Origin: Euglena gracilis
Lineage: Eukaryota; Euglenida; Euglenophyceae; Euglenales
DNA length: 64,000 bases
Direction: 5' to 3'
NCBI GenBank assembly: GCA_039621445.1
Contig: CP154957.1
Coordinates: 12,917,462 to 12,981,461, forward strand
Shown here: positions 36,001 through 47,349 of the stretch, piece by piece
Position numbering within the stretch: the first letter of the stretch is position 1
How the letters are laid out: each line of letters starts with the position of its first letter
Made by a program: the position numbers and the translations under genes
Notes under the pieces: model-generated
Seen by the model: the letters and a program-made list of their open reading frames with translations, nothing else
What the model was told of the DNA's origin: nothing
Database searches by the model: none

Positions 36001-38389
36001 CCAGAGTATGATCTCCCCCCCCTGCTCCGGCTGACTTTGTCACATTGGAACCCCCCCCCACAAGAAGTCGGGTGAAACCACCGTGTCGCGTCCCAAACGT
36101 CGAGTGTGGTGGATGTCTTCCTCGCAGAAGAGCAAAAATCCAGCAAGCAGAATGTTGCTTGAGCTATATATTACTATATATAATATATATAATAATAATA
36201 CGCAAATAATTAAATGAATATCATAATTGTATTAAATAAATGTATGCTCGAGGCGGCAACAAGCGGCCCCCCTGGCCCCGTGCTGCGGGTGAACGCCGCG
36301 GACCTGACCGCCGCCCAGGGGGAGGCGGCCCTGCTGCGGCGGGAGAACGAGCGCAAGGCGCGGCGCATCGAGGAGCTGCAGCGCGAGCGGGCGGCGCTCA
36401 TCGCGGAGGTGGAGTGCGGGCGGGGTTTGATGGCCGGGGGGGGGGCGGTCATCCCCGAAACACAATGCATGGGTGGTGGGAGGGGGTGGGGCCGACCCCC
36501 CCCTCCCCATCCTGGTGTTGGGTGTTGGGGCAGTGCGACCCTCTCCCGCCCCCACCAGCCAGGCCTTCCCGTATTTTCAGCAGCACCAATTTTTAGGTCA
36601 AAGATCTCCTTCGGCACCGAGGGATTGATTTTTCTTTTGGGCGGTGCTGTGGTGGGTTGGGGAACCGCCCCCCCCCCCCACGGGCTTTCCCATACAGCCC
36701 TGCCTTGGGGGTTGCCCAGCCCCCCCTACCCCCCTGAGAGTAGGTTGGCAGCCCTGCCCCGGGGTTGGGGGGTCCAATTCCGCCTGGTGGCGTGGTGCCG
36801 TGCCGCCGCTCAGCGGGCGGAGGAGAGGTGTGGGCTGCATAATGGAATGGAATGCTACAAAATTTTTTCCAGCGCAGAATATTTTATGCAAAGAAATGCA
36901 AAAAAATACAAAAAATGCATATTTCGGAAAAATCTGATTATGCAAAAAAAATAATAAAAATGCAAATTACGCAAGTTGCATATTCCCCCCCCCCCTGCAG
37001 GGTGGGCCCGGCCGGACTCCTCACCCACAGGATGGGCCCGGTCGCCATGTCATGTTTTGTCTCTGGTCCCTCTGCAGTTGCCTGGGGTCTTTGATACTTT
37101 CTCTTAAAAGGCAGCTTTGCAGTGGAGTGATTTTTTCCGAGTTTCCGCTTTGCTTAGACTGAACGTGCAGGTGCTATTCATGTTGATTTTCAAAGCTTCA
37201 GTGCTTGCCGTTGTCTTCCAGGAGGTCTTGTGAATCATTGACAGATACACCGGCATTGTCACATGTTTACGGATTTTTGGCAGCAAAACTCTGTTATATT
37301 CCAGCCTTTTCTCAGGGGTTTTATGCAAGTTTCATTTTTTTTGCATTTTTTGCATTTTTTTGCATTTTTTTGCATTTTTTGACTTGCATAATTTGAAGGG
37401 CCAAGTTGCATATTCCCCCCCCCCTGCATCCTGGGTGTCTAACCTTGAAAAACTCCAGAGGCAGGAATATGAAAATTGCCACCTGAAATATACTGGTGCC
37501 GACCAGGTAAGGCAATCCAACAATTCAGATACGGTCTGCATGCTCTTGCTGCGTTTCAAAATATGGGTCATTTTGAAATTTTGTTTCGTGGTTTTGGTGG
37601 AAATTCCTCAAGGGGGCGTTACCACATTTTTGATTTTCTTTCTGAATGTTTTTATTCCGCCTCTCGGGTGTCAGAGTTCGAATTTGGGGAAAACATTACC
37701 TTATGTTACGAGAAATCTGCTTGCCCCTCCGCAATCACAAACAGCCTTCTTCCCTCAGACAGATTCAACAGATAAATGTCATATCAGTTGGTTCCATTAG
37801 TGAAGATCTCGCAATTCTGTAATGGTACTATTCAAGATCAGAATTCTGGAACCGCATGGATCAAATTGAAAGCAACGTACCGGTCTTATAAAAAGTGCAC
37901 ATCTGCCTGCAAGTCACAATGGTTTCGCAGGTCGCGTGGAAGATTTGTCCGCTTGGTAACCCACTGTGTGAAAACATTTTTGTGGGTGGAGTTTTTATTT
38001 ATAACAACCAATCACGGCATTTCTTTTGGATTCGTTTTGCACATGCTCATGTTCGAGGAGAAACAGCGTGAAAGTGAGTATTTTGGATTCTGTGTCAGTA
38101 TATCTTCAGAGTTTCATTTTTTTTTCATTAGCAGCCTCGTGCTGATGGCCAGTTGACGTGACGAAGGGACATGGCTGCCCTTGTTGTGCGCATGTATGAG
38201 TGTGTGAGTGAGTGAGTGAGTGAGTGGGTGAGTGGGTGGGTGGGTGGGTGGGTGGGTGGGTGGGTGAGTGAGTGTGCGTGCGTGCATGCGTGCGTGCGTG
38301 TGTGTGTGTGTGTGTGTGTGTGTCTGTGTGTGTGTGTGTGAGCGCGCACACATGCACGCATGCGCACACACAGGCACACAGGCACACAG

Positions 38390-38422
<33 letters not shown>

Positions 38423-40787
38423 GGTGGGGGACGCACAGGGCTGTACGGGAATCCATGAAACCCTATGGGTGGTGGGTGTGGAATCGATCCCCCACAGCAT
38501 TGCACAAGGAAAACTTGCTTCTGTGCTGAAGGAAAATTTTGACGTTAAAAATACCGGGCTGACCCTCCACCCCTGGGTGGGGGAGGGTTCCGACCTCCCC
38601 CACCAGGCCTTCCCGTAAACCCCCCCAGTAAGTGCACAGTGCCCCAATTGTGCGCAGTGCCCCAATAAGTGCGCACCCTCTAAGAATACCAAACTACCTC
38701 CTTAAAAGTGCACCCCCCCAAAGGAGAAACTGTTGTCACATTTCAGGTTGGAAAGCACACACAATTCTCAGAACTGCCTTTCTCAGACCAAGTATTTCTG
38801 TCCTGCAAATCCAAATTTGACACATCATCACTTGACTCACTGCTTGACATCACAAGAGAGGGGAGCACTGAAAAGGAGTGGTGGATAGTCAAGTATTTTG
38901 TGCTTTGCCCTTAATAGGGCGCAGTGCCCTAATAAGTGTGCACCTCTTGGGGCCCGAAACTACGTCTTTGTGTGTGCGCCATGCATCTCTCTAAGGTTTT
39001 GCGAACCCCCCCCCCCCCCGGGGGGGCGGCTGCAACCAGCCCCGATTTGGGCCCAGCCCAGCCGCAGCAGCACCCCCCCCCCCCCGGGGGGGGTGCTGCT
39101 AGCCCAGCCAGCCAGCCCATTTTGGGGGGTCCAGCCCAAAAATTTTTCGGCGCAAAGCGCCGAAATTTTTTGAAAAACTGTGTTCAAAAGTGGCCAAAAA
39201 TGGGGTTTGGGGGGCGTTTGGGGCATTTTTGGGGGGTTTCAGATGCATAATTTTTCAAAACTGTGTTCTGCAGGTCCTTTTTTGGCATTTTTCCGATTTC
39301 ATTCCAGCTCGCCCCGATTCGGGTCCAGCCGGGGTCCAGCCCCCCCCCCGGGGGGGGCTAGCCAGCCCAAATTTCTAGCCAGCCCAAATTTCTAGCCCTA
39401 GCCCAGCACCCCCCCCCGGGGTCCTTAAAGAGATGTATGGTGTGCGCACCCGTGCACTTATAAGGGGGGGGTTACAGCCCCAGGACACAGTTCGGAGTGT
39501 GATTGCAGTCTCCACCGCAGGGACTCATCGACCTCTCCTTAATCAAATAGTTTGGTGTGTTGGGTATGTGTTGCATTGCTGTGAACAAGGCGTCTCTTTT
39601 CGCACTGCTCGCTCTCAGGTCCGCCGCCGCCGAGGCCGACTTCCAGCGGCTGAAAGGTGGCCTGGAGGCCAAGGACTCCGCCATCGTGGAACTCCGCCGC
39701 CGCACCGACCAGCTGCAGCAGGAGCTTGCCCGCGCCGCGACCGAGGGCTATGGCCCCAACCCATCTCGGGTGTGCGGAGGCCCTGCTTCATGCCAGAGCC
39801 TGTTGTGGCAGTGGGAACACAGCGCTGAAGCCTCCAACTCCCAGCCTCCCTTTCCCTGCTGTGGACATGGTGCTGTGGCAACACAATGCTGTGGACAGGT
39901 CGGAATAATTCCAACATACAAAGCCACTTTTCTGTCACGGCGCGGGGCCGAAATTACTCGCTTTGACCATCGTGCAAGCAAGTGCATGCTGTGTGCCCGG
40001 AGCCCATCTTCGGAATTCCACACGGTGTGCAAGGCCGGCGGGTTGGCCATCTTACTGCAGTGGAAATGCATGTTCAGCTTCTGCAGTCATTTACACTCCT
40101 GTGGGTTTGCACCAGCGCATTACCATTCTCAGCTCATGCTTGCCATTTTTCTAGCTTTCTGTCTCTAGAACGTAGAAAGGATTTTTTCAACGTTGGTTTG
40201 TCAAGGTGGACCCTGCTTTATCCTCCGCCAGGCTGGGAGGCCCAGGTCGCTAGAGAGGGGACGAGAATGGTTTCTTTTAGGGAGTCATGCACCACTTCCC
40301 AGGACCCCCAGCCCTCATTTGCCCCCCCCCCCCCAACCTCCACTGACCCCCTCAAGAGTGCCTTCTAAAAAATTGGCCAAGCTGATGGAAAATGATTTTT
40401 CGAGACTTTTTGGGGGGGGCAAGCCTCTGACCGTGCTCTTGAGTCACATGCTGGGTTTGATTTGATTATTTGAGGGGTTTTTCCCGTGTTTGGCGGGGAC
40501 ACACCATGGCACTGCCAGAACACAGCTGCCCGAAGTGGGAGTCAGCGGGGGGCTCCGCCACCAACATCGACTTCACCCTCTTCCGCCGGCCCCACCACTG
40601 CCGGAAGTGCCACCGCGTGGCGTGCAACCGCTGCGCCCCGGAGAGGCCCCAGCCCGAGTTCCCCGACCTGGGCCTGAAGCCCACCCGCATCTGCACGACT
40701 TGTGTGGAGGCCAAGCACTACCTCGTCGTGGTCGTGGTCGCCCCGAAATTCAGACAATGCCGGTTTTTGTTCCATTATTTGCACTGA
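29984..40787 (+). CDS. Coiled-coil protein with C-terminal FYVE-like zinc finger (multi-exon)
   Basis: This is probably an endosomal phosphoinositide-binding tether in the style of EEA1/RUFY proteins. Proposed exons are 29984-~30290 (N-terminus MSPTAPVDSPPQTG, Ser/Pro/Gln-rich), ~30350-30489 (perfect GTAAGT donor), ~30680-30886, 31964-32078, 35742-~35850, ~36250-36413, 39619-39769 and 40536-40787. Exons from 35742 to 39769 are heptad-like (LSVQRLLQVEAQKRAMQAA; LLRRENERKARRIEELQRER; VELRRRTDQLQQELARAATE). The last exon has RRPHHCRKC, CNRC and RICTTC, the three distal Cys pairs of a FYVE fold. The expected first Cys pair is absent. Joints 30886/31964, 32078/35742, 36413/39619 and 39769/40536 keep the frame; the others are uncertain. 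Assigning the N-terminal exons to the same gene is inference. Confidence 0.65.
31028..31463 (+). mobile_element. ~430-bp MITE family, best-preserved copy
   Basis: The left end is TCAGGCCGTTGCTTAAG and the right end is CTTTAAGCAACGCCCTGA, giving a terminal inverted repeat of about 16 bp. Subterminal GGGGGGAGTCCAGCC is mirrored by GAGCTGGACCCCC. The interior has AAATGGGTCGAAAATGGGCT and TTTTTTGCATAATTTGCAG. No ORF. Confidence 0.8.
31567..31689 (+). mobile_element. hAT-like MITE, 123 bp, perfect 8-bp TSD
   Basis: It starts CAGGGGTTTTCTTAAGGACC and ends ACTTAAGAAACCCCTA. CACACAGG is present at 31559-31566 and again at 31690-31697. Termini match those of 7461-7756 and 13397-13538 except that the last base is A. 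Confidence 0.9.
33268..33440 (+). repeat. GGCCGAAAAT minisatellite arrays 1 and 2
   Basis: Five and six tandem copies of the 10-bp unit GGCCGAAAAT. The first array is bounded by CACCTATAG on the left (33282-33290) and CTATAGGTG on the right (about 33360-33368), a 9-bp inverted repeat. The second array follows directly. Confidence 0.9.
33970..34970 (+). pseudogene. Decayed GC-rich gene of unknown function inside an intron
   Basis: About 1 kb of GC-rich, codon-like sequence reads as one protein only if two frameshifts (near 34050 and 34400) and two in-frame stops (TAG at 34594, TAA at 34667) are bridged. Successive segments are YYRLRDGTIGRYETK; IKNAVWVAIPNIHHLL and SDAWHMLFKELARIGRFG; ERQASGTSADWERLPCF; VYTEDQLAKVKLSRVYG; and FHLQPVYNIVLEDQAVRMF with ALIQINIDAVEYRV. 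I do not recognise the family. The INIDAV segment faintly recalls an acidic polymerase palm motif, but that is a guess. It lies within the 3.7-kb intron between minisatellite arrays and is unrelated to the host reading frame. Confidence 0.6.
35550..35675 (+). repeat. GGCCGAAAAT minisatellite array 3
   Basis: Seven tandem GGCCGAAAAT units lie between CACCTATAG (about 35550) and CTATAGGTG (about 35659), the same 9-bp inverted bounding repeat as at 33282. The outer flanks GTCAGGCAC..AAGCACCTATAG at 33268 and CTATAGGTGCTTGGTCAGG at 35659 are partly shared, in opposite orientation. Confidence 0.85.
36414..39618 (+). other. Conventional intron of the FYVE gene (3.2 kb)
   Basis: GTGGA|GTGCGG donor and CTCTCAG|GTCCGCC acceptor, phase 2, giving LIAEVESAAAEADFQRL. 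The contents are two repeats related to 3837-4194 (36880-37000, 37268-37430), the GTGA/TG/CA microsatellite at 38190-38420, and a poly-G repeat at 39005-39420. Confidence 0.7.
38190..38422. repeat. Compound GAGT/GGGT/TG/CA microsatellite
   Basis: (GAGT)n, (GGGT)n, (GTGC)n, (TG)n then (CA)n. The strand switch from TG to CA makes the tract self-complementary. Confidence 0.95.
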
Positions 40788-43700
40788 TGGAGACCTCCTC
40801 AAAATGGATACCATCAAGTGAAGTCGCTGCCTTTGGATGTATTTTGTGTTTCCATTTCTTCTTCGGTGTTTCCTTTTTTTTGTGACAAAAAATGGTGCAG
40901 AGTGGGGGGGGATGTGTGCGTGTGTGTGACAATGTATCATGTACGAGTGTTCCTCCCCAGGGGGTTGGAATGATCCCTGATGAATTGGCTGATTGTTCTC
41001 CACGAGGCAATGGTTGCTCTCGATCCGTGTGGCCGAGGCCCTGGGCGTGATGTAAGTCATTTCCAACAATATCTCAGTGAACAAATGCCTCGCTGTTCTT
41101 TCCCCCTCTTCCTCCTTTCTGCCCAACATCCTTCCCACAGCCTGCTTTCCTCGCTGGCTGCTCTCACTAGCGAATATTTCATTGGTTAGCTTCCCCATTC
41201 TTCTTCCCATCCCTCTTGGTTGGTGGAGGTAGGCCGTCAAAGCCAAAAAAACAAGTCAGAGGAGTCGAGTTGATGTTATTTGGGGGGTTGCCAGTTCCAC
41301 CCAAGCAACAACAAACAACAAACAACAAACAACAAACAACAAAGAATAAATAACAAACAACAATCAAAGAATAAACAACAAACAACAAAACAACAAACAA
41401 CAATCAACAATCAACCACAACACCACAACATCACAAAACAACAGAACCACAAAACCAAACTGCAAAACTGCAAAACCACAAAACCCCAAAACCTCAAACC
41501 CCAAAACCAAAAAACCAAAAAACCACAAAACCACAAAACCACAGACCACACGGCAAATGGCAAACAGCAAAGGGCAAACAGCAAACAACAACAGCCACAT
41601 TGTTCAACATAGGTATATTGCCTGGGATCAAATCCTTTTAAAATCATGTGGCCGGGACCCCACCTCCAGTGTTCTAAACCTGACAAATCCCAACAAAAGC
41701 TGACAGATTCTGACAAATCCCGACAACAACACAAAACACCACGTGTCTGGAGGTGCTTGGTTCCACCCCATGTTGGGCTCAAAGAACCCTGTGGAGTGGG
41801 AGTGGGGCAGCCCGCATCATTTTCATCAGCCAGCCCAAATTTTACAGTGCAGTATCTGATCTATGTCCTCCACGGCTGCGGTAGGACCCGGTTACACAAC
41901 TCGGACTGAGGCCAGTACACTGAACGAGGCTGGTTACTGGTGAAAGGGAAGGTAGCCAGGCTTCGGAATGATGCTGGCTGGGACAGGATCCCCCTCCCTC
42001 CGCTCCCTCATCACTCTGCCCATCCTCCAAATCTGCATCGAAGGGGGATGTGCTGGTATTTTGGCCTCACCAGGTGATGCCAGTGGCAGAAACACACACA
42101 ACTGCAACACAATTCTTTTGGTAGTCTCTTCCCAGGATTTCTTTCCATTTTCTATCTATATTTATCATGTATACCTTTCTATATATATCTTGTATCTAGC
42201 TATATTTATCATGAAGTGTTCTCTTTTTTTGGTCCATAGATCAAGGAATTCGGGGGGGGGTGCCATCTGACAGCCAATGAGAAGTTTTAAGCAACAGCAG
42301 AGGGATGAAGAGGATGATTTCAAGTTATTCATTGGCTGCAGTGCTTTGCTGGGGCTTTCCATTGTTGAGCCTCATGAACTGGAGTCACAGGCGCTGCAAC
42401 CATACAGTCTGCGCAATCCAACTAATCGTCACCACGAGAGCAGGCTTTTTTTGGGTTAATAATAATGTGTATATATGTATATATATATATGTATATGATG
42501 CCCTTGATATTTTATAAACGGGGGTTCCAACCCCGCTGATGGTGGCATGTGGGTCCCTCCTCCTTTGCTTTTTCCGGGGGACTGATTTGGGATGGAAAGT
42601 TGCCCGGTGTGAAGGAGGAATTATCCACGCATCAGGGTCGAGTGGGGTTTGACAGTCCCCAAAAGGTTTGCATGGGTAGTTCGCGCCCTGGAGGAAGGTA
42701 TGCGCGTCCTGGAGAGCCGCACACGTCATCTGCGACGAAAAGCTCTATGGCCCCATGGTCCTATGGCCCTATGGCTAAGTCGTTCAAGGCCAGAGTGCAT
42801 AAGCGACTCCCCCTGCCATACAATTTGTCCAATAAGCAGTTACTCATCCCCCCCCCCGAAGAAGCTACATGGATCACACCAGAGGAAGCATAATTAGGGA
42901 CCTATCGTCAAAAAATGTTAGATAAAAGCACCCGAAGGCGATTGCTCCAAAAACGTATTAGGCAACCAACGTTGCTTGTTATGCATTGATTTTAAAATGG
43001 CCCGCAAGTTTCGCCAAATTAGAGGCTAATCGGAGTCCAAAGCACAGAAAACAGGAGGGTCTCAGAAATGAATTTGGATGTGGATTGTGTTATAATTCTG
43101 TATTCTGTGTGTGTTGAATCGACTCTCCCTTATCTCCGAGAATGGGCAGAAACCACCCTGAAAAGTCTTTTGGGCGTCTTTGGTGGCTTGAAAACTGGAC
43201 TGAAGACAAGCTTTTTGAGCCATTTTTATCCGCTTCCCTGAGTGAAGGGGGGGGGGTGCGAAAGGAGAAATCCCCTCCCTCAGAACCTCAGAGAGAAGCC
43301 TGCCATAGTCCCGTAGTGAACGAGCCAGCCAGCACATGGCTGGCATCGTTCACGGCGTTCATGGACGCCATCTTTTAAAAGGACCAGTGGCTCTGCCATC
43401 ATCGCTGTCAAAAAGGACCTCCTCCATCCACCCCCCCCTTCCCCCAGCCCTTCATTTGGCTGATCCCTCAACAACTCGTTGGTGTTTGTCCGATTGCACG
43501 CATGCATGATTTTTTTCAAATTTTGGAGTTGTGTCACAAAATGCAGCCATACCATAGTCCAGCCCATGGCCACTCATTGCGAAGTTTCTGGTGTGGGTCG
43601 GTCCAAAGCATGCTTGGGCCCAAGTTTTGCAGGGCCAAATGCACCTCAACAGAGAGACAAAAGCACTTTTTCGGGCTTTTTCCTTTGTGTTCTGGGTGAA

Positions 43701-45480
43701 GACTCATATGCCCCCTGGTGTGACGACAGGGGTGGGAGAGGGGGGGGTCCTGGGCCAGAAGCCCGGGTGTAGGTTTCGGCGCGAAGCCCCGATAATTATT
43801 TGGGAAATGCTCTTTGGCGGTCCAATTTTTTGGGAGGGTCTCCACCCCCCTGGTCCCGTGCTGGGCCGGGTGGGGAGGACCCCACTCCCCCCCCGAGGCC
43901 CTTACCTCAAAAGATGTATGACCCAGATCAAATCTCCCCTCCAGTATCAACCTGGTGGGGCTTTGCTGAAAAATGTTCATTTTTGGGGCAATTATCCAAT
44001 TTCGGCCCAGCTTGGACCAGCCAGGTTGGCCCCCCCCCCCCCCCCCGGGCTTGCCAGCCAGACCAAATTTCTAGCCTTGTCCCAGCAACCCCCCAGGTCC
44101 TTAAAGAGATGTATGATCTGGGTTTTTGGGCTTATCTTTTTTTAATTATTTTTTTTCAGCATTCGCTGGACAGCGGAACAAGAAACACTCTCCACTGGGC
44201 TGAGGGCTCATTCTTCGGTTCTGAGGCTGACGTTGAAAAACATTGCCAGGTTGTGCCAGGTTGTTGGTGTGCACCCTTGGGCGTCTTCCTGCAGAGCGTC
44301 CTCCTTCTGTAACCCAAAATTTCGGGCCATTTGAAGACTTTTTCAAAAAATTTCTGCGCTTCGCTTCGGTACCCACCTCCCAGGCGCAGGACCCTCCCCA
44401 GGGGGTCCAGCCCCAGACCCACCCACCCACCTGCCAAAAATTATGGGGAAACGGGTTTTCCATGACGTCATCTAAAATTTTTAGCCCAATAGCTTGATTT
44501 GTGAGCAAAGGTCAACAATGATGAACAATTGGGCTTTTTGCATTTTTTGACATATTTTCGAACGCAGGGGGAATGCCAGAATGCCCCACGGGTTTTCCCT
44601 GGTGCCCCCCCAGTCCACACCAACCAGGTGGGTGTGGGTCCCCCTCCCGGGGGTCTTGAAAGAATCCTGTTTTTGATTGCAACTGTGCAGCACATGATTA
44701 CTCACATTAAGCAAATGCTGCGATTGCTGCAATTTTGGACGTTTTTCTGACAAATAATGTGGTCCAACGTTGAGAGGACAGCAGTTATTCATTTCGATGA
44801 CCCTGATGGACTAATAACTAATAATCTTTTTTTTTGACAGTCGAGATCATTCTTATTCCTGGATTTTTTTTACCCTCCGTGCTAGTCAGAAGTTGCCAAT
44901 TTGACACATAGAATTTAGAAAGTCATGCTGCGATATCGGTGGCGCTTCCAGCCAAAGGTTAAGTATTTGTCCATCTGAAATGGACTGAGTGGTCAAAAGA
45001 TGGCGTCACTGGAACAAAGTATCCCGAGATCCCCCTCCCCCAAATTCCCCCCAAACCCGCATTATTTTTTTGGACTGTCAAAGGATGTTATTGTTTGGAG
45101 GGGGGTTGTGCCTGCATACATTTCACCTTGATTTGCATACGTGGAGGGGGGGGTGTTCAGTGGGGGGAGATCAGTCTTTCGTGATCACCTTCGAGGGGCC
45201 GGTTATAATGTATAGTATATATGTATGTATATACACATATACATACATACATACATACATACATACATACATACATACATACATACATACATACATACAT
45301 ACATACATACATACATACATACATACATACATACATACATACATACATACATACATACATACATACATACATACATACATACATACATACATACATACAT
45401 ACATACATACATACATACATACATACATACATACATACATACATACATACATACATACATACATACATACATACATACAT
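40788..45480. other. Gene-poor repeat region (part 1)
   Basis: No convincing exon. Contents are an AAC/AAAC-rich low-complexity tract at 41307-41590 and poly-G/poly-C repeats around 43740-44110, whose segments AAAGATGTATGA (43910) and AGAGATGTATGATCTGGG (44105) flank a possible insertion. A further poly-C repeat covers 44385-44660, and the CATA microsatellite runs from 45238 to 45480. Confidence 0.6.
45238..45480. repeat. (CATA)n microsatellite
   Basis: About 240 bp of nearly pure CATA. It continues after the hAT relic (46265-46285), so the relic was inserted into it. Confidence 0.97.
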
Positions 45481-46264
45481 CAGGGTTTTTCACCGGTTCG
45501 TGCCACGAACAATCACGAACAATCACGAACAATCACGAACTTGGGACTTTGGCAAATCACGAACAATCACGAACAATCACGAACAATCACGAACAATCAC
45601 CAACCGGATTTATTCGTCACCCTTGCAGAAATGTCTTCTTCTGAGAACTTGGTGTCAGTTTGAAGAATGTCATTGTGTTTGTGTCTGACTCAGCAGCTGT
45701 GTTAGAGAAAGCTTATGAAGAAGTCCTCCACTGTGTCGAAATGCACAATTCTGTGTTCTTTGGACTCGGGGGGGGGGGGGCGGCAATGGAATTTCGATCT
45801 CTGGGAACCGTCTTGTGTGTCGTCATAGAGATTTGTCCTCCATTTTTGTATTTGCCATATTGTTGGCAAGGTGTTTGTTGGGGGCAGATAAACAATTGCA
45901 TGGTCTTGTCACCTCCGCCGCTGCGGAACGGTCGTTCAACCTCGCCAGTCTCGTCGATGCCAAGAATCGCCAAAATATGGGGAAAACCAAAATTTAGCTC
46001 ATGGTGGTTGCCAAAACAGCTGATTTTTCGTTGCTTTGCAGTGCATCTTTCAAACCTCTTTTGCTTTGCCCATTGACCTGAATATTTAGCATAAAAGAGG
46101 CACAAGAAGCCAAAGTACAAGAGGAATCACCTATTTCGCCAAGGAAAACGGAAAACCGGGCGGTTTTTTGGAAGCACGAACCGTCACGAACAATCACGAA
46201 CAATCACGAACAATCACGAACAATCACGAACCGGATTCCTAGCACGAACCGGTGGTAAACCCTG
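45481..46264 (+). mobile_element. hAT transposon relic, 784 bp
   Basis: It starts CAGGGTTTTTCACCGGTTCG and ends CGAACCGGTGGTAAACCCTG. The terminal inverted repeats match at about 21 of 24 positions and carry the hAT-like CAGGG...CCCTG ends. Subterminal CACGAACAAT repeats occur eight or nine times at the left (45510-45600) and about five times at the right (46175-46245), as expected for transposase-binding sites. Both flanks are CATA microsatellite, so a target duplication cannot be scored. The interior retains one coding remnant (45857-45997). Confidence 0.85.
45857..45997 (+). pseudogene. hAT transposase C-terminal dimerisation remnant
   Basis: The translated end contains TSAAAERSFNLASLVDAKNR followed by QNMGKTKI and a TAG stop. 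The (S/A)xxERxFS-like core with downstream K/R-N residues is the signature of the hAT-family dimerisation region. Upstream catalytic parts were not found, so the element cannot encode a working transposase. Confidence 0.65.
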
Positions 46265-46289
46265 CATACATACATACATACATACACGT

Positions 46290-46385
46290 GTGTGTATATG
46301 TATTTTATATATGATATATATACATATATATACACATATATATGTATATATATATGTATATATATATACATATATATACATATAT
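46290..46385. repeat. TATA/TATG microsatellite
   Basis: Alternating ATATATGTATATATATAC. The same sequence resumes at 46850-46900, bracketing the repeat at 46388-46850. Confidence 0.9.
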
Positions 46386-46387
46386 AT

Positions 46388-46850
46388 AACCCCCCCCCCA
46401 AAAATAAGACCCGGGTCTTATTTTTGGGTCCGTTGCTGGAAGCCTCCAGGGGGGGTCTTATTTTTGGGGGGGGTCTTATTTTTGGATTTTTTCTTGACCG
46501 ACCCGGGCCCGAAAAAACACCATTTTTCAGGTTCCCGAGAGTGCTAAAATTTTTCCTTGGGCGCTTCGCGCCATGTGTAAATTGGTGTAATTTGACATGT
46601 ACCCTGTTTTTTCCACTTCAAAATCTGAATTTTTTTGAAATTTCATCATTTTTGTGCATGAAAATGGGGTTTTTGGTAATTTTTCAGAGAAAAATTTCAC
46701 CGTCCCCGGCGCTTCGCGCCGTCAAGGGGGGTCTTATTTATGGGGGGGGGTCTTATTTTTGGATTTTTGCTTGATCGGCCCAGGGGGGGTCTTATTTTTG
46801 GGGGGGGTCTTATTTTTGGGGGGGGTCTTATTTTTGGGGGGGGGTTTACA
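46388..46850 (+). mobile_element. 'GGTCTTATTTTTGGG' family repeat in a TA microsatellite
   Basis: The left end is CCCCCCCCCAAAAATAAGACC and the right end is GGTCTTATTTTTGGGGGGGG, a clear inverted repeat. Internal hairpins GGCGCTTCGCGCC occur twice. It lies between two blocks of the same TATATATAC microsatellite. It is homologous to 6985-7345 (reverse) and more distantly to 61000-61380. Confidence 0.75.
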
Positions 46851-47184
46851 TATATATACATATATATACATATATATACATATATATACATATATATAGT
46901 ATTAATAATTATAATACATACTGTGCTTGCGGCAATGACCAACCCATTCTCCCACGACCCCCACGATGCCACTCGTACCATTCTTCCCCACCTCCTGCCT
47001 CAGGGGCACATGAGTGTGGCATGAGCAGCGGTACAGGCGGTGCCCGTCTCTCGGCCCCCCGGCCCCCGACATGCCCGCCGTTCCCCACCGCTGGCCAGCC
47101 ATGAGGCCCCGCTGGGCGGAGGCCCCCCCGTCCGCTCCGTTCTTGCCCCCGACCCGCCGGGCCCCGCCGTGCCTCGCATGGCTG

Positions 47185-47300
47185 TGGGTGATTGCGGTGG
47201 CACTGGGCAGTGCGCTCTGCGTTGGCGCTTCACGAGGTTCAGCAGCCATTTGTTGTCTCAACGCACCCCTCCGACGAGGCTCGAGGCCTCCTTGCCAACC
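47185..47300 (+). CDS. Possible isolated exon
   Basis: A GC-rich stretch reads ALHEVQQPFVVSTHPSDEAR then GLLANLPVPSQ in one frame, with protein-like composition unlike its surroundings, and ends at a CCCAG junction. No family was recognised and no neighbouring exon could be joined. It could be a stray or decayed exon. Confidence 0.25.
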
Positions 47301-47349
47301 TGCCTGTCCCCTCCCAGAGTCTCCTTTTTTTGGTCCTGGCGATAAACAG

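Noticed and set aside
43908-44112. Insertion flanked by AGATGTATGA direct repeats
   Set aside because: The GGTCCTTAAAGAGATGTATG string also occurs at 39420 and a variant at 19683, so the repeat may be part of the element end rather than a target duplication.
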